A stretch of 64,000 bases of DNA, taken from assembly GCA_963674545.2 (NCBI GenBank), contig CAXXFB010000001.1, forward strand, positions 1,922,001 to 1,986,000, written 5' to 3'. The stretch is from JABGQS01 sp963674545 (GTDB lineage Bacteria; Bacillota; Clostridia; Christensenellales; SZUA-584). Positions 1 to 8,918 of the stretch are shown one piece after another. The notes beneath the pieces were generated by a model. That model saw nothing but the letters and a program-made list of their open reading frames with translations, did not search any database and had not been told where the DNA came from. The position numbers and the translations under genes were made by a program. Within the stretch, counting starts at the first letter, position 1; the number at the start of each line of letters is the position of its first letter.

Positions 1-63
1 GCGCTGAAGGAATACATCCTACAGCAAGAAAATAATCAAACCCAAATGATACAGGTTATATAA
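1..63 (+). CDS. C-terminal fragment of an unidentified gene cut by the window edge
   Basis: Frame 1 is open from the first base to a TAA at 61-63 and gives 20 residues ending in QMIQVI. There is too little sequence to identify a family. It ends about 50 bp from the 3' end of the tRNA-Ser gene, pointing toward it. Integrases often lie next to tRNA genes, but nothing in these residues shows this is one. Confidence 0.3.
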   Translation, partial: ALKEYILQQENNQTQMIQVI

Positions 64-80
64 CCTGAAAATCAGAGAAA

Positions 81-108
81 AAGAAAAACGACACATTGAG
101 TGCCGTCT
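81..108 (-). terminator. probable terminator of the tRNA-Ser transcript
   Basis: Read on the minus strand just after the tRNA CCA end, a short imperfect hairpin (GACGGCAC, then GTGTCG, one mismatch) is followed by a T-rich run interrupted by one C. The position fits a tRNA terminator, but the stem is weak. Confidence 0.45.
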
Positions 109-113
109 GTAGG

Positions 114-204
114 TGGCGGAGAAGGTGGGATTCGAACCCACGTGCCGGTTGCCCGACAAACGCATTTCGAGTGCGCCCCGTTATGACCTCTTCGATACTT
201 CTCC
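114..204 (-). tRNA. tRNA-Ser (anticodon CGA)
   Basis: The 91-nt minus-strand sequence folds as a class II tRNA. It has a GGAGAAG/CTTCTCC acceptor stem, a G discriminator and an encoded CCA (114-116). The anticodon loop is CTCGAAA, giving anticodon CGA (reads UCG). The long variable arm typical of serine tRNAs is present, and the T arm carries GGTTCGAATCC. No other tRNA was seen in the window. Confidence 0.95.
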
Positions 205-253
205 GTGTCGGCGGTCTATATTATAAACCAGCATTACACTCTTTTCACGACAG

Positions 254-298
254 AAAAAAGGCATATGGTGCACAGCATTGTCTGCGGTGCACCGCCTT
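254..298 (-). terminator. intrinsic terminator after the PrsA/SurA-like lipoprotein gene
   Basis: On the minus strand an AAGGC + GGTGCAC stem pairs with GTGCACC-type and GCCTT arms across a short loop and is followed by six T residues (254-259). It begins a few bases past the stop codon at 305. Confidence 0.8.
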
Positions 299-304
299 AA
301 TATT

Positions 305-1702
305 TTAAAGATCGTTATTTGAATTGAGCCTCTTATAGTAATATGTTATTTTTGCTTCATCCATCCACTGCTCAAGCGTCTGGTTATACATGTCCTCCTG
401 CTCTCCTGGCAAAAGCGCTGCTTTGATGCTGTCGGCAATGTCTTCAAACGGTATCACGCCCTGCTCGTAAACCTTCATAAGCGCAAGTACATGTATTCCT
501 TCATAATCAACAAACGGCGCAGAAGTCTCCCCAACTGTTTCAAGACTGGTCGCAGCCTTGACATAGTTCTCACTGTAATCAGTCGTCCTTGGATCAACGA
601 TATATCCGTAATCAGGAGTATTGTCAAAGATGTTATCCATTTGTTCAGAGAGCTCTTCAACTATGTCCTCTGCTGTTTCACCGCTGTCTAGTCTTTCCTT
701 TATATTTGCTGCTTCAGCAATTAAGTCTGAAGAATCATTAATAGCTACATTTAAAAGCTCATCATACACTCCGGCTTCGCCCTCGTCATACGCTGTCTTC
801 AGGCTTTCGGAGAGCTCATCGTCAAAAGCAATGAAAATATCCCTCACGGCAACTATTCTCTGCGGCACATATGTATATATATTTTTGCCCGCTATTTTCT
901 GTTTGAAAACTGAAGCGTCAGCATCCATCTCTTCCTGCTGCAATGCAAGTGTCTGGTCATACCACGTCCTTACTTCTTCGTCTGTCACTACAGCAAAGCT
1001 TACCATATAGTCCTTTACCTTTGCGACTATATCCTGCCTGCACAAATTGTTATATATAGAATCAACTGTGATCTTGTTTTCTTCAAGATATTTCTCATAT
1101 CTCGTTTGGGCTTCTGCGAGCACAGCAGGGTCAGTCGGCTCTTCCGTTTCCTCCGGCTCGTCCGCCGTGTCGTCTGCGGTGGTGTCTGCAGAATCAGCAG
1201 TGTCTGCGGTTTCATCTGTTGCAGTATCATCCCCAAGGGTGAGCTCTGTATCCGTTTCCGCCTGTGCAGCTGCCTGCTCATCGGCAATCTCCTGCTCTAC
1301 CTGGTTAACAAACGATTCTGATATATAGTCGAGCTGGTCCTTAGCATCCTGCATGTTCTGTGTCTTCTCTTCTTCCGTCAGAGCAATATCAAGCTCCTTT
1401 GCTTTCTGGAGCATAACCTCTGCTTCAACTCTGTCCTGAAGTGCAGATTCTCTAGCATCCAGGATCATTTGATCGATATCTTCCTGAGAATAGCTTATCC
1501 CCATCTGCTGGCCAATATAAGCCTGATACTGAACGTTGCTCAATATCTCGTTTTCACTTATCTCATATTTATATATCTCTGTGCTGTTGACTCTTGCAAC
1601 AACCTGCTCTGCAACTTTATCGGGGTCTACGCTCACAAGAGAGCACCCTCCAAGCAGCAGCGCACATGCAAGCAACAGCGCCACAATTTTTGTCGTTTTC
1701 AT
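305..1702 (-). CDS. PrsA/SurA-like foldase lipoprotein
   Basis: This 465-residue protein has a lipoprotein signal peptide with lipobox LLGGC (Cys about residue 20), so it should be anchored outside the membrane. The N-terminal part is helical and resembles the chaperone domain of SurA/PrsA. A strongly acidic Ala/Thr/Asp/Glu-rich segment (about 125-200) interrupts it. The last 180 residues resemble a parvulin (PpiC) rotamase domain, with VRDIFIAF, GYIVDPRTTDYS and a late GIHVLAL strand. It probably assists folding of secreted proteins. Start: AGGAGG lies 6 nt before ATG 1702. It lies 33 bp downstream of mfd on the same strand, a common Firmicutes neighbourhood. Isomerase activity is inferred from the family only. 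Confidence 0.8.
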   Translation of the reverse strand: MKTTKIVALLLACALLLGGCSLVSVDPDKVAEQVVARVNSTEIYKYEISENEILSNVQYQAYIGQQMGISYSQEDIDQMILDARESALQDRVEAEVMLQKAKELDIALTEEEKTQNMQDAKDQLDYISESFVNQVEQEIADEQAAAQAETDTELTLGDDTATDETADTADSADTTADDTADEPEETEEPTDPAVLAEAQTRYEKYLEENKITVDSIYNNLCRQDIVAKVKDYMVSFAVVTDEEVRTWYDQTLALQQEEMDADASVFKQKIAGKNIYTYVPQRIVAVRDIFIAFDDELSESLKTAYDEGEAGVYDELLNVAINDSSDLIAEAANIKERLDSGETAEDIVEELSEQMDNIFDNTPDYGYIVDPRTTDYSENYVKAATSLETVGETSAPFVDYEGIHVLALMKVYEQGVIPFEDIADSIKAALLPGEQEDMYNQTLEQWMDEAKITYYYKRLNSNNDL

Positions 1703-1735
1703 TTATTCCTCCTAATTACTCGTTTCGGTATATCA

Positions 1736-4700
1736 TTATACTTTAATCGAACGAGTTTGGCAACGACTGATATCTCTAAGAAATGCCAGCAGCTCGTCGA
1801 TCGGCTGTTTTTCTACTTTGAACACTATAAAGGGCGGCTGCGCTGCTTTAAGCTGGGCCTTTTTGCCCTGCTTTTCAAGCACTTCCAGCAGTTTGCTTAG
1901 GTCAGTTCTGGCATCCGGTGCATATTTTAGAGTAAACACCTTCCCGGTCCTCGTTACCGAAGCTATACCGGCTCTCATAGCAAAGTGCTTTATTAGCGCA
2001 ATAAGTATCAAGTTTTCCACCGTCTTTGGCAGATTGCCATACCTGTCGAGTATCTCTTCCCTTACCTGCTTTGCCGCTCTTAAGCTGTCCACCGCAGCAA
2101 TTTTTTTATACACTTCAATACGCTGTATCTCATCCTCAATATAGCTCGGCGGCACATGCGCGCTCATCCTTATTTCAACTGAAGCTGTGTTTATCTCTTC
2201 ATGTACAGTTTTCCCTTTTACCTCTGCCACAGCCTGACGCATCAGCCTGCAATACATATCGTAACCGACCGCTGCCATCTGCCCGGACTGCTCCGGCCCA
2301 AGCATGTTGCCTGCTCCTCGGATCTCTAAATCCCTCATGGCTATTTTAAAGCCTGCTCCGAACTCGGTAAACTCCGCTATCGTCTGCAGCCGCTTCTCAG
2401 CCTCCGGCGTCATCCTGGTACCACGTATATATGTAAGATATGCATAAGAGCTTTTGGTCGCCCTGCCTACCCTTCCTTTTATCTGGTAGAGCTGCGCAAG
2501 GCCAAACTTGTCTGCCTCATATATTATTACTGTGTTAACGTTGGGTATATCAATCCCTGACTCTATTATTGTAGTACATAAAAGAACATCATATTCCCCC
2601 GCAAGGAAATCCTCCATAACGTTCTCTATCTGTGTTTCGTTCATACGTCCATGAGCCATGGCTACTCTCGCTTGCGGTATGTTCTGCCGCAGGTCTCCTG
2701 CCAGCTTGTCCATAAGACCGATCTGCCTGCACACAAAATACGTCTGTCCCTCACGCTCCATCTCTTTTGCAACGGCGTCGTGCAGCAGCTCTCCCGAATA
2801 CTCGACAACATAGCTCTCCGGCGGAGTCCTGTCTTCCGGCGGAGTTTCAATGGTGCTCATGTCACGTATACCCGTCAGCGACATCTGCAGCGTTCGCGGT
2901 ATTGGCGTAGCGGATAGCGTCAGCACATCTACCGAACGTTTGATGTCCTTGATGCGCTCTTTATGCGACACACCAAATCTCTGCTCTTCGTCGATTATCA
3001 GCAGCCCTAAGTCTTTGAACACAATGTCCTGGCTAAGCAGCCTGTGCGTCCCTATCACTACATCGACCGTTCCCGCTTTAATTCCGGCAATGATTCGTTT
3101 CTGTTCTTTGGGGGAAACGAACCGGCTCATGCTTTCAATCTCTACAGCAAAGTCAGTAAAACGTTCTAGAAAGCTGTGGTGATGCTGACGCGCTAGCAGC
3201 GTTGTCGGCACAAGCACAGCCACCTGCCGCCCTTCCATGACCGCCTTGAAAGCAGCTCGCATGGCTACCTCTGTCTTTCCGTAGCCGACGTCCCCCAGCA
3301 GCAGCCTGTCCATCACCTTCTCGCTCTGCATGTCTTTTTTTATCTCATCAGCGCTTCTTAGCTGCCCGTCCGTCTCTTCATATGGAAAGTTCTCTTCGAA
3401 CTGTCTTTGCCATATCGTATCGTCGCCGTAAACGTAACCCTTTTTCCCAAGCCTCTCCGAATATATCGAAACAAGGTCTTCGGCAAGCTCTTTTACAGCG
3501 CTCTTTACCCTTGCCTTGGTTGCACTCCATTCCTTTCCGCCCAGCTTGGAGAGCCGTTCATTGTCTCCGCCCATATATTTCTGAACACGGTCTATCTGGT
3601 CTGTCGGTATAAACAACTTGTCACCGCCGCGATATTCAAGCTCCATATAGTCCCGGCTTATCCCCTGCACCGAGCGTGTCACCAGTCCTAAGAACCTGCC
3701 CTTGCCGTGAATATCGTGAACAATTATATCGCCCGTTTTCAGGTCAGAGAACAGATCCTCCTGTCTGCGGGCGGCTTTTCTTTTTTTCTTTCTGGAAAAA
3801 CCGTATATATCATTTTCGCCCAGGAAATATGTCTTCTTCTCCGTCAGTTCAAATCCGCTCTGCAGCCTGTCAGCAAACGTCCCGGCCTGTCCGTAATCAA
3901 GCTCGTGCGCTACGTACGGTATGCTTATTGTCTCGTCAGTAAGTTCTGCCGAGAGCTTTACCGCTTTGTTCTCGCTTCCGCAGACAAGGTAGACCCGCCA
4001 TCCGTTCTGTACCCTTGTTTTAATGTCATCACGCAGTATGTCGAGATGCTTGTTATATGACAGCGCATTCTTTGAATGAACCGTTATTTCGCTTGTTTGC
4101 CCTATATCTTTAGATTTGCTTATGCCGCAGTAATCAAGGACAGCATGTTTTTTTGCTCTTGTTAGCAACTCATCTTTTGAAAGATACAGCTCTTTCTGGT
4201 CTGCTACCGCCTGCCTTGCGCCGACAAGTTCGAAAAGCTTCGTTTCAAAATCCTGTTCCCGCTCCTCGCCCGTGTTGCTGATGTGCTTATACTCATCAAA
4301 TATGATTATCGGATCATCAAAATATTCTATTATGCTGTCTTCACAGAAAGCAAATGCAAAGTTTTCGATATCCTCGAAGAACCTGTTTTTCTCTATGTTT
4401 CTTGCGTACTCGTCGAATTTTGCTTTAAGGTTGCTGTCAGCAGGCTGCGCTGCTCTGAAATAATCCGCACACCTTTTTGCTGTCTTGTCCGTCAGCACAA
4501 GTTCTACAGCAGGCAGAAGCTGTGCGCTTTTCAGTTTGTTCTTGCTGCGCCGCTGAGATATCGGGTCAAACTCGTGTATACTCTCTACTATTTCGTCAAA
4601 GAAGTCTATTCTAACAGGAGCATTCTTTCCCGGACTGAAGACATCAAGCACCTCGCCGCGCCTTGCCGCCTGCCCGGGCGACTCCACGCTGCTCACTCTT

Positions 4701-5167
4701 TCATATCCGCTTAGCACAAGCCTTTCGATAAGCTCTTCCGGGTCATATGTTGCGTCTCTTTTAACTGTTATCCCCGCAGACGCAAAGTCCTCTTTCGGCG
4801 CCAGTCTTGCACACAGCGCTTCTTCACACAAGTATGCTGTCTTCGCTCTTCCGGACAAAAGAGCATACATTGCGCTTATCCTCTGGAAAGCTGTCTCTCT
4901 GCTTCTTGCCACAGAGCTTCTTAGAAACAGCGCCCTTTTTGGTATGAAAACACCCTGCTCGTCCGCAGCGGCATACTGTGCTGCCCTCTCCTGTGACGAA
5001 CATACAACTATTACTGTTTTATTTTCCTGCTCGGAAAGCGCAGCGGCCAGAAGCGGCTTTAAACTCTGCGCAACGCCAAAAATCGAGCAGGGAGTCTTCC
5101 CTGCCCGTAATAGTTCTCTAAGCTTCGCAAACTCTGCAAGGTCTGCGATATGCCCGGTTATTCTCAT
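1736..5167 (-). CDS. mfd: transcription-repair coupling factor Mfd
   Basis: The 1143-residue protein is full length for Mfd. It displaces RNA polymerase stalled at DNA lesions and recruits UvrA, using ATP-driven DNA translocation. A UvrB-like N-terminal region is followed by the polymerase-interaction domain (around GDIIVHDIHGKGRFLG). The translocase motors carry Walker A GDVGYGKTE, DEEQRFG, SATPIPRTLQMSL and the motif VI segment QIKGRVGRATKS. A C-terminal D7-like domain completes it. Start: AAGGAAAGGG precedes ATG 5167. It lies between pth and the foldase gene, all minus, probably one operon. Confidence 0.97.
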   Translation of the reverse strand: MRITGHIADLAEFAKLRELLRAGKTPCSIFGVAQSLKPLLAAALSEQENKTVIVVCSSQERAAQYAAADEQGVFIPKRALFLRSSVARSRETAFQRISAMYALLSGRAKTAYLCEEALCARLAPKEDFASAGITVKRDATYDPEELIERLVLSGYERVSSVESPGQAARRGEVLDVFSPGKNAPVRIDFFDEIVESIHEFDPISQRRSKNKLKSAQLLPAVELVLTDKTAKRCADYFRAAQPADSNLKAKFDEYARNIEKNRFFEDIENFAFAFCEDSIIEYFDDPIIIFDEYKHISNTGEEREQDFETKLFELVGARQAVADQKELYLSKDELLTRAKKHAVLDYCGISKSKDIGQTSEITVHSKNALSYNKHLDILRDDIKTRVQNGWRVYLVCGSENKAVKLSAELTDETISIPYVAHELDYGQAGTFADRLQSGFELTEKKTYFLGENDIYGFSRKKKRKAARRQEDLFSDLKTGDIIVHDIHGKGRFLGLVTRSVQGISRDYMELEYRGGDKLFIPTDQIDRVQKYMGGDNERLSKLGGKEWSATKARVKSAVKELAEDLVSIYSERLGKKGYVYGDDTIWQRQFEENFPYEETDGQLRSADEIKKDMQSEKVMDRLLLGDVGYGKTEVAMRAAFKAVMEGRQVAVLVPTTLLARQHHHSFLERFTDFAVEIESMSRFVSPKEQKRIIAGIKAGTVDVVIGTHRLLSQDIVFKDLGLLIIDEEQRFGVSHKERIKDIKRSVDVLTLSATPIPRTLQMSLTGIRDMSTIETPPEDRTPPESYVVEYSGELLHDAVAKEMEREGQTYFVCRQIGLMDKLAGDLRQNIPQARVAMAHGRMNETQIENVMEDFLAGEYDVLLCTTIIESGIDIPNVNTVIIYEADKFGLAQLYQIKGRVGRATKSSYAYLTYIRGTRMTPEAEKRLQTIAEFTEFGAGFKIAMRDLEIRGAGNMLGPEQSGQMAAVGYDMYCRLMRQAVAEVKGKTVHEEINTASVEIRMSAHVPPSYIEDEIQRIEVYKKIAAVDSLRAAKQVREEILDRYGNLPKTVENLILIALIKHFAMRAGIASVTRTGKVFTLKYAPDARTDLSKLLEVLEKQGKKAQLKAAQPPFIVFKVEKQPIDELLAFLRDISRCQTRSIKV

Positions 5168-5223
5168 ATTCCCTTTCCTTATGCATACTGCGCCGGCTTT
5201 CCAGCCGACAAAACTTATTTATG

Positions 5224-5835
5224 TCAATTGAAGCGGTTCTGCGCTTCAATAACTCCCTGCTCTATTATCGTTTCAACAACATCCGCCGCTTTTTTCAGCG
5301 TCTCAAACGCAAGCTCTTTATCATCGTGCTCACCAAGAACATGGTCGATAACATCTTCTCCGGCTTTGCCGATACCAACACGCACACGTATAAACTCATC
5401 TGTCTGAATCTGATATATGACCGACTTCATTCCGTTATGCGTTCCTGCGCTGCCCCGCTGTTTTGTCCTCACTTTGCCCGGCTCTAAGTCCATATCATCG
5501 TACACTACTATCAGCTTTCCAGGGGGTACTCCAAGAGCCTTCATCATCTCCCTAACGCTCTCGCCAGACCTGTTCATATACGTCTGAGGCATCACAAGCA
5601 GCACATCTTTTGTGCCTATACTGCCTTTTCCAAGCCTTGCCTTGAATTCGTGTATCCTAGTTGTTATACCGTGCCTCTGCGACAATATCTCAATAACATC
5701 AAACCCGGCGTTGTGCCGTGTCCGTTCATATTTGCTCCCCGGGTTTCCAAGGCCGACTATATACCAGTCGCTCTTTAAACCGCCGGCAGTCTTTTTACGA
5801 AATCTAGAAGTTCTGAATAATCGCCTGTTTTGCAT
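5224..5835 (-). CDS. pth: peptidyl-tRNA hydrolase
   Basis: Pth releases tRNA from peptidyl-tRNAs that drop off ribosomes. The conserved core begins with YIVGLGNPGSKYERTRHNAG, which includes the catalytic His. It continues with MPQTYMNRSGE, VVYDDMDLEPGKVR and GSAGTHNGMKS. The protein is 203 residues, about 20 longer at the N-terminus than usual. No ATG, GTG or TTG lies in frame closer to the core, and AAAGGTG sits just before ATG 5835, so I keep that start. This makes the first 61 bases overlap the end of the HAD phosphatase gene upstream. Translational coupling is likely. Confidence 0.95.
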   Translation of the reverse strand: MQNRRLFRTSRFRKKTAGGLKSDWYIVGLGNPGSKYERTRHNAGFDVIEILSQRHGITTRIHEFKARLGKGSIGTKDVLLVMPQTYMNRSGESVREMMKALGVPPGKLIVVYDDMDLEPGKVRTKQRGSAGTHNGMKSVIYQIQTDEFIRVRVGIGKAGEDVIDHVLGEHDDKELAFETLKKAADVVETIIEQGVIEAQNRFN

Positions 5836-6497
5836 TCCGGCACCTTTCTTATATCGCCTATCAGATGGTCAGTCACTAAAAACCCTTCAAACCCGAGTGC
5901 AACTGCACTCATATCGTCACGAACGTCATTTCCTACAATGTAACACTGCTGCGCCTCAAGACCAAGCTTGCTAAGTATCTCCATGTAATATCCGGGGTTA
6001 GGCTTGCAGAAACTGGAATTGTCATAATAGGTAACATACTCAAAGTCATCCTTATCAAAGCCGCCCCACTGCATCCGCAGGTTTGTCGCCTCCGGCGGAA
6101 ACAGGGGGTTGGTCGACAGCACCAGCCTATATCCTTTTTCTTTCAGCACCTTAACTATTTCAATAGCTCTGTATTCAACATATGTACATTCACGGATACT
6201 TGCAAACTCACCGTAATAAAACTCGTCCATCAGAGGCTTTAGTTTTTCTTCACCTATGCCTGAGAGCTTCTCCACTTCGCTAAAAAAAGCTTCCTTGTTC
6301 GTCCTGTTGCCGTCATTTTCCATCATGGCAAACACGGCTTTCTGAAACAGCTCGTTGCCTTTTTCTTTGCAGATTGCACTGCAAACGCCGCTTTTATTTA
6401 TTCCCGTATAATATACCCTTATAAACTCTTCCATATCAAGCGGCAGCAGAGTGCCGTCAAGATCGAAAAAAACCGTATCCTTTATTTTCCCCACCAT
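5775..6497 (-). CDS. HAD-superfamily hydrolase
   Basis: This is a 240-residue haloacid-dehalogenase-type phosphatase. Motif I is VFFDLDGTLLP near the N-terminus (nucleophile Asp). Motif II is the LSTNP segment, motif III the Lys of FCKPNPGYY, and motif IV IVGNDVRDD. A helical cap separates motifs I and II. It should dephosphorylate a small phosphometabolite; the substrate cannot be told from sequence. I chose ATG 6497 because residues upstream of it read through glmU. The gene then overlaps the end of glmU by 16 nt and runs into pth. Confidence 0.85.
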   Translation of the reverse strand: MVGKIKDTVFFDLDGTLLPLDMEEFIRVYYTGINKSGVCSAICKEKGNELFQKAVFAMMENDGNRTNKEAFFSEVEKLSGIGEEKLKPLMDEFYYGEFASIRECTYVEYRAIEIVKVLKEKGYRLVLSTNPLFPPEATNLRMQWGGFDKDDFEYVTYYDNSSFCKPNPGYYMEILSKLGLEAQQCYIVGNDVRDDMSAVALGFEGFLVTDHLIGDIRKVPECKTGDYSELLDFVKRLPAV

Positions 6498-7711
6498 TTT
6501 TTTGCCCAGCCCGAGATGATCTTCTGGCGGCTCCTTCCTATGCAAAGCGCATCTTTTTCCACATCTTCAGTTACAGTAGTTCCCGCTGCAACAAAGGCGC
6601 CGTCTTCTATATTCACCGGAGCAACAAGGTTTGAGTTGCTTCCGATAAATACGTTCTTGCCAACAACAGTGCGGCTCTTTTTCTTACCGTCATAATTACA
6701 AAATATCACTCCGCAGCCTATGTTGCTCTTTTCGCCAACTTCACCATCGCCGATGTATGTCAGGTGCGATGCTTTTGCGCCGTCTTTCATAACAGCGTTC
6801 TTTACTTCAACGAAGTCGCCGACTTTGCAGCCGTTTCCGATAACTGCATTAGGCCTAAGATATGCATACGGTCCGACAGTTGTGTTGTCGCCGACTTGTG
6901 CCTGTGTGATAACAGCGTTCTGAACAGTTGTACCGTTTCCGATAACGGAGTCCGCAATACGGCTGCCGGGATACAGCTTACAGTCCTGCCCGACTTCGCA
7001 GCTGCCTTCAATAGTAACTCCCGGATAAACGATCGTGTCCATGCCTATTTTCACTTCAGCATCAATATATGTATTCTCCGGATCAATAATCGTGACTCCT
7101 TCGTTCATCAGCTTTTCGTTTATACTGTGTCTAAGCTCTGCTCCTGCTCGTGCAAGCTGTGCTCTGTCCGACACAGTAAAACACTTTTCGCTGTATAGCG
7201 CATCCGCTCCGTAGCCGTTGTCCGCAAAATATTCCACACAATCCGAAAACGTACTACATCCGGATTCAATAGCTTTTTTAAGCTGCGGTATACTAAAACA
7301 ATATGCCGATCCGCTGCTCTGCGTTTCGTCTTCACCCAGCAACGCACACGCTCCAACATCTTTTTCGGAAACAGTGTCCAGCATCTCTTCTATGGTTGCA
7401 CTGTCCACCAGCGGCATGTCCGCATAAACAACGGCCAAAAGCCCGTCTGTACTCAGCGCTATAGGAGGCAGAAGCTCTCCGTTACTTAGTTCTGCATAAA
7501 AAGCCCTGTCTCCAAACGCCTCTTCCAAAGCGTCTTCCTGCCCGTCCGTGATAAAAACAGGCCTTGCCTCAGACACCGCTTGTGCAGCATCCAGCGCATA
7601 GGCCGCCATAGGCCTGCCGCATATATTGTGAAACAGTTTACTCTTCTTAGAGTTCATCCTGTCGGTAAGCGCTGCAGCTATCACGACTGCCGTAACGTTT
7701 TTCTTGTTCAT
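6482..7711 (-). CDS. glmU: GlmU-like bifunctional protein with degenerate uridylyltransferase domain
   Basis: GlmU acetylates glucosamine-1-phosphate (C-terminal domain) and then makes UDP-GlcNAc (N-terminal domain). Here the C-terminal left-handed beta-helix is intact: PYAYLRPNAVIG, VEVKNAVMKDGAKASHLTYI (with the catalytic His), NIGCGVIFCNYDGKKK and VFIGSNSNLVAPV. The N-terminal domain is short and eroded. The usual AAGxGTRM loop reads AAALTDRM, the QLGTAHA motif is missing, about 40 residues carrying the GYGRI and EH..A elements are deleted, and VNDR reads VSDR. The Asp of YADMPL remains. Total length is 409 against about 455. AGAGGATATAT precedes ATG 7711. Confidence 0.9.
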   Translation of the reverse strand: MNKKNVTAVVIAAALTDRMNSKKSKLFHNICGRPMAAYALDAAQAVSEARPVFITDGQEDALEEAFGDRAFYAELSNGELLPPIALSTDGLLAVVYADMPLVDSATIEEMLDTVSEKDVGACALLGEDETQSSGSAYCFSIPQLKKAIESGCSTFSDCVEYFADNGYGADALYSEKCFTVSDRAQLARAGAELRHSINEKLMNEGVTIIDPENTYIDAEVKIGMDTIVYPGVTIEGSCEVGQDCKLYPGSRIADSVIGNGTTVQNAVITQAQVGDNTTVGPYAYLRPNAVIGNGCKVGDFVEVKNAVMKDGAKASHLTYIGDGEVGEKSNIGCGVIFCNYDGKKKSRTVVGKNVFIGSNSNLVAPVNIEDGAFVAAGTTVTEDVEKDALCIGRSRQKIISGWAKKWWGK

Positions 7712-7733
7712 ATATATCCTCTTCCTGAGTTTG

Positions 7734-8786
7734 CTATGCTTCGCCGAAGCTTATGCCTATCCTTCTTGCCGCATCCAGCAGCGGTGCATCCATTGGTATC
7801 GTTTTCGTCTTCCCTGCAATGTCATCGATAAGGTTAGACGTTATTTCTCCGTTTTTAACAGCTACCGTTCTTCCAAACTGTCCTTTTTTGATAAGCTCAG
7901 CAGCATGCACGCCCATCTGGGTTGCTAGCACCCTGTCATAAGGGCAGGGCGGTCCGCCGCGTTGATAGTGCCCCGGCACGACGACACGTGTATCTATGTC
8001 TATCTCGTTTGTCAGCTCGTCTGCCAGCTTATATCCTATCGAATAGTGCTGCCCTTTCAATATCTGTTCGGGGTCTATAATGCTCCTTGCGCCTTCAGCT
8101 ATCGCTATAATAGAGAAGTGTTTGCCTCTTTCATATCGTCTGTTTATGGCATCAGCTACTGCACCGATATCGTATGGAATCTCAGGTATAAGAATGACAT
8201 CTGCGCCTCCGGCTATACCTGCGCTCAGCGTAAGCCAGCCTGCGGTGTTACCCATAAGCTCTATTATCATCACTCGTGAATGAGAAACAGCCGTAGTATG
8301 TACACGGTCTATAACATCAGTGGCTATGTCGGCCGCACTCTGATATCCGAAAGTTACGTCCGTTCCCCAAATGTCGTTGTCAATAGTTTTTGGGAGCCCG
8401 ATGATGTTTAGCCCGTATTCCTTAAGCTTTCCCGCCGCCCTGTGTGTACCGTCTCCGCCTATAGTAACGAGACAATCAAGCTCCATCTTCTCATAGTTCT
8501 TTGCCATTGCTTTGAATATATCAAGATATTTTCCGGAATTCTGACGTACGGTCTCTTCCTTCCTTCTCGATGTGCGAAGGATAGTGCCGCCGAGTGTAAG
8601 TATGCCCGAAAACTCTTCTGTGTCCATTTTTCTGAAATGCCCGTCAATAAGGCCTCCGTATCCGTCAAGGATACCTATCATCTCTACATCTTTAAATATC
8701 TGATAAGAAGCTTTTGCAACGCCCCTCAGCGCAGCATTCAAACCCGGACAATCGCCGCCGCTGGTAAGCATACCGATTCTCTTCAT
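7734..8786 (-). CDS. pfkA: 6-phosphofructokinase (ATP- or PPi-dependent)
   Basis: This 350-residue protein phosphorylates fructose-6-phosphate in glycolysis. It shows the family motifs LTSGGDCPGLNAALR, VTIGGDGTHRAAGKL, GLPKTIDNDIWGTD (catalytic Asp), MGNTAGWLTL and VVVPGHYQRGG. The phosphoryl-donor signature is mixed: Gly in GGDGT, as in ATP enzymes, but Lys in PKTIDND, as in PPi enzymes. The donor is therefore uncertain. The start is ATG 8786, preceded by AAGGAGA; an in-frame TTG lies immediately upstream. It is 22 bp upstream of glmU on the same strand and probably cotranscribed. Confidence 0.93.
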   Translation of the reverse strand: MKRIGMLTSGGDCPGLNAALRGVAKASYQIFKDVEMIGILDGYGGLIDGHFRKMDTEEFSGILTLGGTILRTSRRKEETVRQNSGKYLDIFKAMAKNYEKMELDCLVTIGGDGTHRAAGKLKEYGLNIIGLPKTIDNDIWGTDVTFGYQSAADIATDVIDRVHTTAVSHSRVMIIELMGNTAGWLTLSAGIAGGADVILIPEIPYDIGAVADAINRRYERGKHFSIIAIAEGARSIIDPEQILKGQHYSIGYKLADELTNEIDIDTRVVVPGHYQRGGPPCPYDRVLATQMGVHAAELIKKGQFGRTVAVKNGEITSNLIDDIAGKTKTIPMDAPLLDAARRIGISFGEA

Positions 8787-8884
8787 CAACTTTCTCCTTA
8801 GTGTACTTTTCTTCTTTTATCAAGTATATATCAAATAGGGTGCGCTTTCAATACGAATCAGGCGTTTATGGCCCTCGTTTATCT

Positions 8885-8918
8885 TTAAAAAACAAAGGTT
8901 ACACTATATCGTGTAACC
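8885..8918 (-). terminator. intrinsic terminator, minus strand
   Basis: A perfect 8-bp stem (GGTTACAC / GTGTAACC, 6-nt loop, 8897-8918) is followed on the minus strand by TTTGTTTTTT. It lies about 100 bp before pfkA, so it must end an upstream transcript: the candidate RNA or read-through from the glycosylase gene. Confidence 0.8.
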
